42,548 nt of DNA, taken from NCBI GenBank assembly GCA_944390805.1, contig CALXQW010000006.1, positions 1-42,548 on the forward strand. The letters run 5' to 3'. The translations under genes and the position numbers were made by a program. How positions within the stretch are numbered: the stretch's first letter is position 1; each line of letters opens with the position of its first letter. Positions 25,352 through 35,295 of the stretch are shown here, piece by piece. Under the pieces are notes generated by a model. It was not told the DNA's origin. It did no database searches and was given only the letters and a program-made list of their open reading frames with translations. The stretch comes from an uncultured Opitutales bacterium (lineage in GTDB: Bacteria; Verrucomicrobiota; Verrucomicrobiia; Opitutales; Intestinicryptomonadaceae).

Positions 25352-27844
25352 CTACCTCGGCGGGCAGACTTTCTTCAGATGCCAGATCTGCTCGGCATAT
25401 TCCGTTATGGTTCTGTCGGACGAGAACTTGCCCATTCTTGCTGTATTTAATATTGCCATTTTATTCCAGCGGGCTTTGTCTTGATAAGCCTTTGCAACCT
25501 GCACATGGGTATCAACATAAGACTGGTAATCGGCGCAAACCATAAAAGGATCGCCCCAATCCAAAACAGACTTCCTAAGTGGCATAAACGCGTTGGGATC
25601 TGACGGCATAAAATAGTCTGAAACCAGCCAATCCAAAGCCGACTTCAAATCAGCATTAGAATTGTAGAAAGACCACGGATTATACCCAAAGGATTTCATC
25701 TCTTGAACCTGGTCTACCGTCAGCCCAAATATAAACAGATTATCCTTTCCTACTTCCTCGGCAATCTCAACATTTGCGCCATCGAGCGTGCCTACCGTTA
25801 TAGCTCCGTTTAAAGCAAGCTTCATATTTCCCGTACCAGACGCCTCTTTGCCCGCCGTTGAAATCTGCTCGGAGACGTTCGCCGCCGGAATTATATTCAT
25901 TGCGGTTGAAACGCTGTAATTTGGAACAAATACAACCTTGAGCTTATCCTGTATGCGTTTGTCGGAATTTATCTTTGCGGCCACTGTGTTTATAGCCCAG
26001 ATAATATTCTTTGCAATATCGTATCCGGGAGCAGCCTTAGCTCCGAATATGAACACGCGCTTTGGAACATCCAAGTCTGGATTGTGCAGCAGTTGCCTAT
26101 ATATTGTAAGTATGTTGAGCAAATTTAGATGTTGGCGCTTGTACTCGTGCAGGCGCTTTATCTGAACGTCGAACATGGCGTCTGGATCTAGCTCTACTCC
26201 GCAATCCCTCATTATTATATTTGAAAGATGAACTTTGTTCTGCCTCTTGACTGCGGCATACCTCTCTTGGAAAACCTTGTCTGAGGCAAACTTCTCAAGC
26301 CCTTTGAGCATGTCGAGGTTCATCGTCCACTTCTGAGTACCGAGAGTCTCGTCTATGAGGTCCGAGAGGCCCTCGTTTGAAGTTCTAAGCCACCTGCGCG
26401 GGGTTATTCCGTTTGTCTTGTTGTTGAACTTTTCCGCGCTGATTTCCGCAAAGTCGCGCAAGACGCTGTCTTTTAAAAGCTCCGAATGAAGCGCCGCAAC
26501 CCCGTTTACACTGAAGGAGCCTACAACCGATAAATACGCCATACGGACCATCTTCGGATTGCCCTCCTCTATTATAGACAGGCATTTCTTCTTGCCATCG
26601 TTGCCCGGATAAACGCTCTCAACATAATCCAACCAGCGGCGGTTTATCTCGTAAATTATCTGCAAATGCCTCGGCAACAGCGCGCCCATTATGTCGACAG
26701 ACCACTTCTCCAAAGCCTCCGGCAGAAGCGTATGGTTCGTATAGGCGAAGCATTTGTTGACTATATTCCAAGCTTTGTCCCAGTCCATTCCATGAACATC
26801 AACAAGAAGGCGCATAAGCTCTGGTATGGCTATCGCCGGGTGAGTGTCGTTAAGCTGTATTACAGTTTTATCAGTAAACTCGCTCCAGTCGGAATGCTCG
26901 TCGAAATAGCGGCGTATTATATCCTGCAAAGAACAAGATACAAAGAAGTACTGCTGCATAAGGCGCAGAGCTTTGCCATTCTCCGTCTTGTCGTTTGGAT
27001 AAAGAACCTTTGAGATTGTCTCGCTCATGGCCTTCTCGTGGACAGCTTGGGTATAGCCGCCTTCGTTGAAAGCGTCCAAGTCAAGCTCGTTGTTGGCCTT
27101 TGACTCCCACAAGCGCAAGAAGTTAACAGTTTCTGCTGTGTATCCAACCACCGGAACATCCCACGGCACACCCAAGAATTCCCTTGCAGGAATCCAATGT
27201 GGAGACCAGTCCCCCTTTGAGTTCACCACATTTTCCACATGGCCGCCTATGCCAAGCTTTATAGTAAACTCCGGACGCACAAACTCCCACGGGCAACCGA
27301 ACTTAAGCCAGTTGTCGGGATTTTCCACCTGCTTGCCATTTTCAAAGCTCTGCGTGAAAAGCCCAAACTCATACCTTATTCCATAGCCGACAGCCGGATA
27401 ATTTAGCGTTGCCAAAGAATCCATAAAGCAAGACGCCAACCTTCCCAGGCCGCCATTGCCAAGACCCATATCGACCTCTTCATTCATCAGCTCGTCGAAA
27501 TCCAGCCCTAGCTGAGAAAGAGCCTCTTTTGTGGGCTTCATTAAATTTGCATTATTGAGAGTATCCTCCGTAAGACGCCCCATAAGATACTCTAAAGACA
27601 GATAGTAAACCCTGCGCACATCCCTGCCATGCTGAGTTTCCATGGTTCGGAGAAAACGATTCATTATAAGATCTCTTATGGCAAGGGCTGTCGCCATCCA
27701 CCAGTCGCGCTTTGTGGCGGTACGCTCATCTCGAGCTAGAGATCTGCCCAAGTGCCAAATTATGTGTTTCTTCATCTCCTCGGCGGTTGCCTCGGTGAAG
27801 AATTCGCACTTTTCTATTTTCTTTGCGGAGGTTGTCTTTTTCAT
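25352..27844 (-). CDS. glgP: Glycogen/maltodextrin phosphorylase
   Basis: An 830-aa PLP enzyme releasing glucose-1-phosphate from alpha-1,4-glucans. Full family length. Visible: [82 protein letters not shown] and the PLP-lysine motif [28 protein letters not shown]. An N-terminal extension of about 20 residues (Lys/Glu-rich) precedes the conserved [10 protein letters not shown]. Monocistronic, divergent from lptF. A small TATTCT-AA-AGAATA palindrome (27855-27868) lies just before the start and could be an operator. Glucose-1-phosphate made here could feed the UDPGP-family enzyme at the right end. Confidence 0.97.
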   Translation of the reverse strand: MKKTTSAKKIEKCEFFTEATAEEMKKHIIWHLGRSLARDERTATKRDWWMATALAIRDLIMNRFLRTMETQHGRDVRRVYYLSLEYLMGRLTEDTLNNANLMKPTKEALSQLGLDFDELMNEEVDMGLGNGGLGRLASCFMDSLATLNYPAVGYGIRYEFGLFTQSFENGKQVENPDNWLKFGCPWEFVRPEFTIKLGIGGHVENVVNSKGDWSPHWIPAREFLGVPWDVPVVGYTAETVNFLRLWESKANNELDLDAFNEGGYTQAVHEKAMSETISKVLYPNDKTENGKALRLMQQYFFVSCSLQDIIRRYFDEHSDWSEFTDKTVIQLNDTHPAIAIPELMRLLVDVHGMDWDKAWNIVNKCFAYTNHTLLPEALEKWSVDIMGALLPRHLQIIYEINRRWLDYVESVYPGNDGKKKCLSIIEEGNPKMVRMAYLSVVGSFSVNGVAALHSELLKDSVLRDFAEISAEKFNNKTNGITPRRWLRTSNEGLSDLIDETLGTQKWTMNLDMLKGLEKFASDKVFQERYAAVKRQNKVHLSNIIMRDCGVELDPDAMFDVQIKRLHEYKRQHLNLLNILTIYRQLLHNPDLDVPKRVFIFGAKAAPGYDIAKNIIWAINTVAAKINSDKRIQDKLKVVFVPNYSVSTAMNIIPAANVSEQISTAGKEASGTGNMKLALNGAITVGTLDGANVEIAEEVGKDNLFIFGLTVDQVQEMKSFGYNPWSFYNSNADLKSALDWLVSDYFMPSDPNAFMPLRKSVLDWGDPFMVCADYQSYVDTHVQVAKAYQDKARWNKMAILNTARMGKFSSDRTITEYAEQIWHLKKVCPPR

Positions 27845-28118
27845 AAACGATACCTATTCTAAAGAATAATCCCCATATCTTGTAAAAATATGCGCAAAAA
27901 AACAAGTTATTAAAAAAACATACAGAAATTCTCTCAATATGCTGACAAAAAATACATACAATACACGTTACAACATACCGTGCAAGCACATACATATTAA
28001 GACGCAGGCCTTTAAATAGCCTGAAGCACAAAATGCAGATATAAAAAAGAACAACGCTTATACATGTTTTTATAATTGCCTAAAGGCGGAAGCGTAGTTT
28101 TTATAAGAATGTTTTTTA

Positions 28119-29261
28119 ATGGGCATACTCAACAGATATATCTTCAGACAAGTGCTCGCGGCCTCTCTTATGACGGTGGGGTTGTTTGTATTTGTGCTTG
28201 TTGTAGGAAATGTGATGAAGGAGGTCATGGGAGATCTTGCGGCCGGCAGGATGAGCATGGAGTTCTTCATATATATAATAGCGCTTCTTATACCAAGCGT
28301 TATACCGTATGCCCTGCCGCTTGGAATGTTGACGGGCATATTGCTGATATTTGGAAGAATGTCCGCCCAGAATGAAGTTACCGCAATAAAGGCAGTGGGA
28401 AAGTCAATATACAGCATGGCGGCTCCCGTGTTTTTCATAGCAATTATAGCGTCAATATTTTCCGTTGGCATAAATTTCTACTACGCGCCGTTGGCAGACT
28501 ACACATACAAAAGCCTGTTAAAAAACCTGATTAGGAACGATCCGTTGCAGTTTATCCAGCCAGGAAATTTCATAAGGGACTTTCCCGGACTGGTGCTTTA
28601 CGCAGAAGATTCCGACGGCAAAGAGCTCTTAGGATTTAGAATCTGGGAGATAAAGAACGGAAAGATAGTAAGAGCCAGCCGTGCCGAACGTGCAACAATA
28701 ACGTACAATAAAGACACAGAGGAAATACTTCTTACAATGAAGAACGCCTCTGCCGACATCATGCGAAGCGAAGATCCAGAGAATCTCAGAAAGCCCGTGC
28801 CTGTGGCAAGGTTTGAAGAGCTGCCCATAATTCTTCCGCTCAGCAAGATAATGGGGTCGCTTGAGATGCACAAATACAAGCTCTCCCTTATGACTTACGG
28901 AGAATTGATGGCCGCACGCGACACATGGCACAGGCTTCCGCCCGAGCTTACTACGCCGGAGCAGGCACGCAAAGACCGAATGGAAGTTCAAATACAGATA
29001 CAGAAGAACTTCGCAATGGCCTTCAGCATATTTTCCATGGTTGTTCTTGCCATACCGCTTGGAATCAAGGCATCGAGAACCGAAACTTTGGCAAATCTTG
29101 CAATAGCAATAGCTTTGGCTATGAGCTATTATATGATGATAGTGTTCATATCTTGGCTTGAAAAATATCCGAGCCTGCGTCCCGACCTTTTAATATGGCT
29201 GCCAAACCTTATGTTCCAAGCATTGGGCGCCATTTTGCTTGTCAGGGCAAGCAAACATTAA
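28119..29261 (+). CDS. LptF/LptG-family lipopolysaccharide export permease
   Basis: A 380-aa inner-membrane protein of the YjgP/YjgQ family, the transmembrane half of the Lpt ABC exporter that moves LPS to the outer membrane. Family features: N-terminal YIFRQVLAASLMTVGLFVFV, an amphipathic helix then GMLTGILLIFGRMSAQNEVTAIKAVGKS, a central periplasmic beta-jellyroll (about 130-270), and three C-terminal membrane helices with FSMVVLAIPLGIKASRTET. A single LptF/G-like gene is here; its LptG partner and LptB ATPase are not in the window, so F versus G is not assigned. No Shine-Dalgarno precedes the start. Confidence 0.92.
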   Translation: MGILNRYIFRQVLAASLMTVGLFVFVLVVGNVMKEVMGDLAAGRMSMEFFIYIIALLIPSVIPYALPLGMLTGILLIFGRMSAQNEVTAIKAVGKSIYSMAAPVFFIAIIASIFSVGINFYYAPLADYTYKSLLKNLIRNDPLQFIQPGNFIRDFPGLVLYAEDSDGKELLGFRIWEIKNGKIVRASRAERATITYNKDTEEILLTMKNASADIMRSEDPENLRKPVPVARFEELPIILPLSKIMGSLEMHKYKLSLMTYGELMAARDTWHRLPPELTTPEQARKDRMEVQIQIQKNFAMAFSIFSMVVLAIPLGIKASRTETLANLAIAIALAMSYYMMIVFISWLEKYPSLRPDLLIWLPNLMFQALGAILLVRASKH

Positions 29262-29602
29262 TTCAGGATAATTACCCTTGCGGGGCAAAACTGCGGATAA
29301 AGATAGGTTATAATACCGCAAATATGTTGGACTAATTGCACAAAATATAGATATTACAAAAAGCTACTCCAAGTTATTATTTATACCTGTAAGAAGGTTT
29401 TATATGGCAGCAGAAGCCATATTTAAGTACAGGCAAATAGAAATTCTGCGTCAAAATGTAGGTTATAAAGAGGGCAAAATTATCAGATAAGATAAAAGCT
29501 TCATAGATGTACATACTTCCATAGTATCTTGAAAATTATGCACTGTAGATATCTGTTAAAAGACTTTACACGCCGCCCTGTTTAGAAGATAACAATTCCT
29601 TT
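29262..29602. other. Intergenic spacer between lptF/G and the MFS gene
   Basis: A 341-bp AT-rich spacer without a convincing gene. It contains a nested inverted repeat at 29386-29433. No terminator with a U-run was found directly after the permease gene. Confidence 0.5.
29386..29433. repeat. Nested inverted repeat upstream of the MFS gene
   Basis: Outer arms CCTGTA / TACAGG and inner arms ATATGGC / GCCATAT around a 7-nt loop, with unpaired stretches of 10 and 5 nt between them. It could be a structured leader or an operator pair; there is no U-run that would make it a terminator. Confidence 0.35.
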
Positions 29603-30829
29603 ATGAAATTTCGGTTTCGACCATATCCGAAAAGATTTGCAAACGCGTTTCTGCCCGAATCCGGCGCTGAAGCATTTTTTGCGAGCATCATACTCTGGGG
29701 AATTGGCGTAGGATGTTTTGCGGCGGCTCTGAATAACTTTCTCGCCGACATATACTCCATAGGCGGCTACGGCAGGGGATGGATAGAATTTTTCCGCGAA
29801 TTGCCCGGTTTAATGCTTGTATTCATACTTGCCATAATCAGCAAGATGAGCGACTGGCGCATAATGAAACTTGGCGTGCTTGTCTCAATGGCGGCAGTAT
29901 GCCTGATGTTCTCAAATGTTGGATCTGTAGCCATTGCGGCATTTATAATGTGCTTTAGCGCGGGCGAGCATATAGTTATGCCGGTTAGAAGCGCAATAGC
30001 CATGCGCGTTGCAAAGCGAGGAAAAGAGGGTACATCGCTTGGCTTTATGACCTCTTGCATAAATGCCGGAACGGTCTCCGGAGGGCTTGTAGTTGCCGCG
30101 GTATTTTGGATATGCGGATATTTCGGGCTATCCGATTCCAGAACGGCCTACAATTTTGTCTGGGCCATAATAGCAATATTACTGGTATTATCTTTTATTT
30201 CAACTTTTACTCCGTATGCCCCTAACGAACAGCGCAAGAAACCCAAATTATATTTCCGCAAGAAGTTTTCAAAATTCTACATACTCGAGCTCTTTTACGG
30301 GGCAAGGAAACAGATATTTCTTACATTCGGCCCATATCTTTTAATAGTAGAATACGGATTCGACACCGCAAAAATAGCCGCTCTCTTATCTTTAAGCGCA
30401 TTTGTAAATGTATTTGGCAGCCCGCTTATAGGAAAGATAACAGACCGCTTCGGATACAGGAATATAATGATATACGATACCGTAATTCTATTTTTCGTAT
30501 GCATGATGTACGGATACGCCGGAAAGCTATTTCCACATTACATTGCTATATGGGTACTGTGTGTAAACTATATTCTGGATAACCTTATGAGCACCACCAG
30601 CATGGCTACAAACATCTATGCTAGCAAAATTGCCGCAAATAAGGAGGAGCTTACAAGCACACTTACTTCCGGCATATCAATAAACCATCTAATTTCAATA
30701 TTGTGCGCGCCAATAGGAGGCTGGGTATGGACAAAATGGGGCGTTGAATGGCTCTTTAGTTTTGCAGCTCTAATGGCTCTTGCAAATTCGGCATTTGCAC
30801 TGACTATCCCTAAAGTAAAGGTTTCCTAA
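29603..30829 (+). CDS. Major facilitator superfamily transporter
   Basis: A 408-aa inner-membrane carrier with about 12 predicted hydrophobic helices in two halves. The A-motif region reads ISKMSDWRIMKLG after helix 2, with a second-half equivalent GKITDRFGYRNIMIY. GTSLGFMTSCINAGTVSGGLV is a helix-5-like stretch. The substrate cannot be told from sequence. It stands alone in AT-rich surroundings with no linked enzyme or regulator. Confidence 0.85.
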   Translation: MKFRFRPYPKRFANAFLPESGAEAFFASIILWGIGVGCFAAALNNFLADIYSIGGYGRGWIEFFRELPGLMLVFILAIISKMSDWRIMKLGVLVSMAAVCLMFSNVGSVAIAAFIMCFSAGEHIVMPVRSAIAMRVAKRGKEGTSLGFMTSCINAGTVSGGLVVAAVFWICGYFGLSDSRTAYNFVWAIIAILLVLSFISTFTPYAPNEQRKKPKLYFRKKFSKFYILELFYGARKQIFLTFGPYLLIVEYGFDTAKIAALLSLSAFVNVFGSPLIGKITDRFGYRNIMIYDTVILFFVCMMYGYAGKLFPHYIAIWVLCVNYILDNLMSTTSMATNIYASKIAANKEELTSTLTSGISINHLISILCAPIGGWVWTKWGVEWLFSFAALMALANSAFALTIPKVKVS

Positions 30830-31084
30830 TAATTTTATATGAAGCAGAAGACTTCTAAAATATCTCTTCCTTTTTATCTTTTAAATTTGGACTCTTTCTT
30901 ACATACCTACAAAACTCTTCATATTCTGGAATAGTCATACACAATACTTGCCCATTTAATAACTAATAAAGAACCCAAGAAAAAGCTGTAAGGCGTGCTA
31001 AGTAGTCTATAAGCAATCAATATAATTACGATAGATTTTTTAATTGTAATAAGAAAATCATCTGATGTATCTGAAATACTAAAT

Positions 31085-31375
31085 ATGAATTACGACAACA
31101 TACAGATAGATGAGCATTGCCATGTTGAGGCGTTCTCAGTGAACCTTTACGGAGCAAACCTATTAATCTTGAAAGGCAAGAAAGGATTTCTCGCCTGCGG
31201 ATATGTAAACCCCGCAACCGCAGAAAAGCTTGGACACGCTTGCGCGATAGTCAGCGGAGTAAAAAATTACGACGATATGCTTAAAGCCTCTGTAATTGCC
31301 GTTTCAACTAAAGCCGCACAACTCGGTGTAAATATTGGAATGTCAGGCAAAGAAGCTATGCTCTTACTAGCATAG
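31085..31375 (+). CDS. DUF1805 (YunC-family) protein
   Basis: A 96-aa protein of the DUF1805 family. Conserved features seen: LLILKGKKGFLACGYVNPATAEKLGHACAIVSGVKNYDDML, then AAQLGVNIGMSGKEAMLLL. Members are small cytoplasmic proteins of unknown function, often found alone. Neighbours give no hint: about 255 bp of AT-rich DNA on each side, with a terminator downstream. Confidence 0.8.
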   Translation: MNYDNIQIDEHCHVEAFSVNLYGANLLILKGKKGFLACGYVNPATAEKLGHACAIVSGVKNYDDMLKASVIAVSTKAAQLGVNIGMSGKEAMLLLA

Positions 31376-31573
31376 CACAATAAATATACCCCGCAAAGAA
31401 TAACTGCTTATTAAAACGCGCCCAAAAATATACGTATAATAGAAATGGCGCAATAAATATTATATTATACTAATATCTAGTATATAATTTTGTGTTCTTA
31501 AAATTATCCTAAGTAAAAAGCCTTCTTAGTGGGTAATAAAATCTTCCTTTAGAGGAACCACAACTTGCTCTTA

Positions 31574-31608
31574 CAAAAAAACGGACGCCATTTAAGCGTC
31601 CGTTTTTT
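31574..31608. terminator. Bidirectional terminator between DUF1805 and the outer-membrane protein
   Basis: An 8-bp stem ACGGACGC / GCGTCCGT with a 7-nt loop, flanked by an A-run on the left and a T-run on the right, so it can stop transcription in both directions. It lies 21 nt after the stop of the minus-strand barrel protein. Confidence 0.9.
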
Positions 31609-31628
31609 AGATTTTAAATCTTCTTAAA

Positions 31629-32771
31629 TTAGTACCTTACATTGAAAGCGAGGTCTATTACGTGCTGATTGTATGCGTATACGTTAGACGAATTGTTCAG
31701 GTAACGATAGTTCGCAGACAAAGATATGTACTTGTTGGGGTTGTAGGTTATGCCAACTCTCGGATAAACCTCATCGTCATCACGATCTATGAGCTTGTAC
31801 TTGGTGTTTACATAACCGAAAGAAGCAACCGCGCTGAGGGTCTCAGTCATAGCATAGCTTACACCGAAATCGCAACCAGTGTTAACCGAGCTCTGGCGCT
31901 GTGCACCGTTGCCGAAATCACGATAGCCCTTAACAAAAGCAGTGAGCTTCTCTGTTACACGATAGTCAAACTTTGCAGAGAAAGCGAAATCTGTGAAGTC
32001 GGAATTCTGAGCATCGTTCATCTGACGGTTCATAACACCAGCATAGATGACAGTGGAGAGCTTTTCAAATATCTCGCCGCGGATTGTCACACCACCGAAG
32101 TTGTCCCAACGATCGCTACCGAAAGATGCGGCATAAGCATCACCGTTGTTGAAGTCGGAATAACGGAGCTGATATGTAAGACCAACGCTGATCTTGGGAG
32201 TAACCTTATAGAGCAGGCTTACAGGCAGAGAGTATACATCAGAGTCTGAATATGTTCTCTCGTAATCGCAGAAACGCTCTGCATACCAAGTACCGCCTAT
32301 CTCACCGAACAATTTGTCGGAGAAATCATATGCAAAGTTAAAGCCGGCATTGTAGATATCACGGCGAACAAGCGTGGGAGCATATATTGTGCTCGTGTTC
32401 TGTTTTACCTGCTGGAAGCTGAAGTTTGTGGAAAGAGTCCAGACGTTCTCAGTATAAGAAGCAGTGGCAAATACATTAGCCAAGTTTGAATCCAAGGAAG
32501 AATAGTTCAAATAGCGATTGATATCTTCATAGAACTTTATGTTCGCCTTGAACTTGCTGTTCCTACCATAGTCAGCCTCTACACCGAGACGAACCGTTAC
32601 GCTATAATCATCTTTCTTATTGGAATTGGAAAGAAGGACATTGCTATCCCACTTGCCCATAACAGCACCCTTAAAGAAAAGGTCAAGCTGGTCGCCTACC
32701 GTTACCAAAGGAGCGGCGTAGGAAGATGCCGCAACCGCCAGCAACGCAAAAGAAGCTAAGATTTTTTTCAT
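31629..32771 (-). CDS. Outer-membrane beta-barrel protein
   Basis: A 380-aa exported protein. A signal peptide covers about 1-19 (ending SSYA-AP). The rest is a long alternation of polar and hydrophobic residues with many aromatic girdle residues (Tyr, Phe, Trp), for example the strand-like stretches FGEIGGTWYAERF, ISVGLTYQLRYSDF, LSAVASFGYVNTKY and ISLSANYRYLNN. The last strand ends in an aromatic residue (DLAFNVRY), as barrel proteins do for BAM recognition. It is probably a porin-like or surface barrel of 16-18 strands; substrate unknown. AGGA precedes the start. A strong candidate promoter lies upstream. Confidence 0.85.
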   Translation of the reverse strand: MKKILASFALLAVAASSYAAPLVTVGDQLDLFFKGAVMGKWDSNVLLSNSNKKDDYSVTVRLGVEADYGRNSKFKANIKFYEDINRYLNYSSLDSNLANVFATASYTENVWTLSTNFSFQQVKQNTSTIYAPTLVRRDIYNAGFNFAYDFSDKLFGEIGGTWYAERFCDYERTYSDSDVYSLPVSLLYKVTPKISVGLTYQLRYSDFNNGDAYAASFGSDRWDNFGGVTIRGEIFEKLSTVIYAGVMNRQMNDAQNSDFTDFAFSAKFDYRVTEKLTAFVKGYRDFGNGAQRQSSVNTGCDFGVSYAMTETLSAVASFGYVNTKYKLIDRDDDEVYPRVGITYNPNKYISLSANYRYLNNSSNVYAYNQHVIDLAFNVRY

Positions 32772-32811
32772 TTTGTAGTCCTGTGTTTGAATAAATTGGA
32801 ATTGTTAATAG

Positions 32812-32858
32812 TTTCAAATATTTCACCTCGTTGAGAAAAGTCAAGTGCATATTTGAAA
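32812..32858. repeat. Inverted repeat in the promoter of the barrel protein
   Basis: TTTCAAATAT and ATATTTGAAA, 10-bp perfect arms 27 nt apart, one overlapping the putative -10 box and the other just upstream of the putative -35 box. This arrangement suits a dimeric regulator binding on both sides of the promoter. Confidence 0.4.
32816..32844 (-). promoter_or_regulatory. Candidate promoter of the outer-membrane barrel gene
   Basis: Minus strand TTGACT (32844-32839), 17-nt spacer, ATATTT (32821-32816). The -35 box is near consensus, the -10 box is weaker. About 45 nt upstream of the ATG. Confidence 0.4.
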
Positions 32859-33008
32859 TATTTTCTTGCCATAAAACGATCGTTCGAAAACTAAAAAATT
32901 CTTGAAGGGCATGAACTTTTTTCTGTAATCTATCGTCTTAATACATATACGTGAGAATCCAGAAATACAACGCGAATAGCCGCGCTATTCGAGCAAGAAA
33001 GCCAGACT

Positions 33009-34718
33009 ATGGAAAAATCAAAAGGCAAACTTAAGAATAAGGATACAAACTCATACTCTGCCCTCTTTGGGCTTGCATACAGATGCAGAAAGCCCGACGG
33101 AACATGGATATTCAAATTTAGATGGGGACGCATATGCGCTTTGACAATATCTTTTGTATTCTTGGCGTGGTTTGCTCTTTCGCTTTTTATATATATAATG
33201 TTCAGATACGTCAAAGAATACGATGAGATGACGTTTACAAAGGCGGTAGTTATGCCATTCAACAGGGCAAAGCACAACGCCATGGTTGGAGACTACAACA
33301 TCAGAAAGGCAAAAGAGCTGATGCAATCCGGAGACGGTCTTGGGGCAATAAAAAATCTGCACGCTGGAGTTGGGCGTTCGCCGGGCAATCTCGAAGGCAA
33401 GAAGATGCTCGCCTGGATATACTCGCTGCGCGGCCAGAACGACTATGCCATACAGGCTCTCGACTCCGGATTCCCCAATGCTAGGGAAAACCCTGAATAT
33501 GTTATTTTATATGTTAAAATTCTTCTGGAGCAGGCCGAAGATAAAAAGCTTGTTAACGTTGCATCAAAGCTGCTTGAGATGGGGATAAAGAACGATGAAG
33601 CCCGTCTGAATTTAGCAATGGCGCTTGCAACAGTTTACGCTCTTCATGGAAGCTACACAAAGTCGAACGAAATAATGCGCAAATACGGGCTTGATAAGAG
33701 TTCTCCCGGATTGGTCCGCATGGCTAAGAATCTTTGGGAGCAGGGGCACAGGGACGAGGCCATTGAGTTATTGAAAGACAATCTTCCAAAAGTGCGCGAT
33801 AAGGAAAGCGTATATTCTCTTTTGATGAGCTTTTACAACTTGCAAAAAGACTACGATACCGCCCGCCAATATGCGGTATTAAGGGCAATAGAGAATCCTT
33901 TTTCCGTAAAGCAGAAGGTTGATTACCTCAAGTTGTTGTCAAAATCGGGCGAAAAAGAAAAAGCTGCCCAGCAGATAGAATCCATATTTGAGCAGTACAA
34001 GAATGATCCTAAATCTTTAATATATATAGCCAACTTTGCGGCCGTAGAGGGCAATCTAGACTTGATGCGCCGCATTTACGACACCGCCTTGCAACGCAAC
34101 TATCCAATAGCCCCATTCTGTCTGCTGTATCTTGAAGCTATGCTTTCAATGGGCGACTACAAAAAAGCTGCGAAATTTGTGGACGATATAATGTACGAAA
34201 AGCCCCTCTGGGCAAAGCGTTACGACGATGTTCTCAACTGCCTGCGCACAGTATCATACTACGCCTCCGGGAACACAAATATGGCGGAGATAATATTGCA
34301 GGAAGTTATGAAGCGAAATACCGTTCCCGTGAAGGCTTTGGTTGCAACGGCAAGGAGGCTCGATAATCTCGGAGCAACATTCCTTGCCTACAGGCTTCTT
34401 GAAAGCGCCGTCAATAAAGATCCGCGCCACCAGCTTGCCCTAACAAGGCTTGTACAGATGGATATAAAGATAGGAAACTCCACAAATTTGGATAAGAACA
34501 TACTAAAACTCCTGCAAATGCGCCGTCCGCCAAGAGAGCTCATCGAGGGAGCACAAAAGAATCTTGGCAGCGACAGGTTCATATTCGCAAAAGACAGAGA
34601 AAAAATCATGAAGGAAATAGTGCTGCTTGTAACTCGCGAAGGAGGAGAGAACCTCATGACCGAGTCAGACGAAGAGCTTGAAGAAAGCGTAACAGGTTCC
34701 ATTACTGAAAATCTCTGA
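33009..34718 (+). CDS. Membrane-anchored tetratricopeptide-repeat protein
   Basis: A 569-aa protein with a short cytoplasmic N-terminus, one membrane helix (about 43-67, ICALTISFVFLAWFALSLFIYIMF), then an all-helical region with several TPR-like units (for example GDGLGAIKNLHAGVGRSPGNLEGKKMLAWIYSLRGQ..., HRDEAIELLKDN..., KDYDTARQYAVLRAIENP and FLAYRLLESAVNKDPRHQLALTRL). The C-terminus is acidic (DEELEESVTGS). No enzymatic motif. It is likely a scaffold for an envelope or secretion complex, by analogy with other TM-TPR proteins; a specific role cannot be given. Monocistronic, ended by a strong terminator. Confidence 0.75.
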   Translation: MEKSKGKLKNKDTNSYSALFGLAYRCRKPDGTWIFKFRWGRICALTISFVFLAWFALSLFIYIMFRYVKEYDEMTFTKAVVMPFNRAKHNAMVGDYNIRKAKELMQSGDGLGAIKNLHAGVGRSPGNLEGKKMLAWIYSLRGQNDYAIQALDSGFPNARENPEYVILYVKILLEQAEDKKLVNVASKLLEMGIKNDEARLNLAMALATVYALHGSYTKSNEIMRKYGLDKSSPGLVRMAKNLWEQGHRDEAIELLKDNLPKVRDKESVYSLLMSFYNLQKDYDTARQYAVLRAIENPFSVKQKVDYLKLLSKSGEKEKAAQQIESIFEQYKNDPKSLIYIANFAAVEGNLDLMRRIYDTALQRNYPIAPFCLLYLEAMLSMGDYKKAAKFVDDIMYEKPLWAKRYDDVLNCLRTVSYYASGNTNMAEIILQEVMKRNTVPVKALVATARRLDNLGATFLAYRLLESAVNKDPRHQLALTRLVQMDIKIGNSTNLDKNILKLLQMRRPPRELIEGAQKNLGSDRFIFAKDREKIMKEIVLLVTREGGENLMTESDEELEESVTGSITENL

Positions 34719-34741
34719 TATCTCTTTTGTATAATCTCAAA

Positions 34742-34780
34742 AATAAAAGCGGGGCTTAAAATCCCCGCTTTTATTGTATT
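34742..34780 (+). terminator. Rho-independent terminator of the TPR gene
   Basis: A 13-bp perfect stem AATAAAAGCGGGG / CCCCGCTTTTATT with an 8-nt loop, followed by GTATTTTT. It starts 23 nt after the stop and is symmetrical enough to work both ways. Confidence 0.88.
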
Positions 34781-35242
34781 TTTCCGACAAATAGAATTTG
34801 TTGCAATACAAGCTGCAAGAAGCATAAGACAAATAGATACCCTCACCTACAATAAAAGTTCTTCATAAAAAAATAGAACAGATAAATTGGATCAATGATG
34901 CAAAGACGACAAAACTTTCCGAATAATTCCTCTTATAAATATTATCAGAATAAATCCTGCCTCTGAGAGAGTTCAAGCAATGCCAAAGCTAAAATTTCCA
35001 TAGAGTAAATCTAATGGATATGAGGAGAAATTCCCGCAAAATAGATGGTACATATCTATCCGTCTAAAACCTCTTTTATCCAATTTCAATTACCAATTAA
35101 ACCGATATGCGAACAATACCTTCATACAAGTTATTGTTTTACAACAGCCCAATGCGCGTAGAAGAATTTCTTTTAGTAAGAGAAAATGCAAAAGATGTAA
35201 ACTAAGATATTATATAAAGGAATTACTAATATAAACAGATAC

Positions 35243-35275
35243 AAAAAAACCCTCGGGAAATCCGAGGGTTTTTTG
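35243..35275. terminator. Bidirectional terminator after the secreted protein gene
   Basis: Stem CCCTCGG / CCGAGGG with a 5-nt loop, flanked by a run of A on the left and T on the right (the A and T runs can extend the stem). It lies about 20 nt beyond the stop of the minus-strand gene. Confidence 0.9.
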
Positions 35276-35295
35276 TAAAGATATAAAATCTTAAA

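Larger units (their letters stand above)
34719..35295. other. Long AT-rich gap between two terminators
   Basis: A 577-bp gap holding the terminator of the TPR gene at its left end and that of the secreted protein at its right end. The roughly 465 bp between them (34780-35242) have no ORF with coding character and no promoter or structured RNA that I could recognise; a GTTCT...AGAAC pair near 34855-34880 is the only notable repeat. Confidence 0.5.

Noticed and set aside
31662..32249. A 195-codon plus-strand frame opposite the outer-membrane barrel
   Set aside because: The minus strand has a signal peptide, barrel strands and an aromatic C-terminus; the plus frame is a by-product of its codon use.
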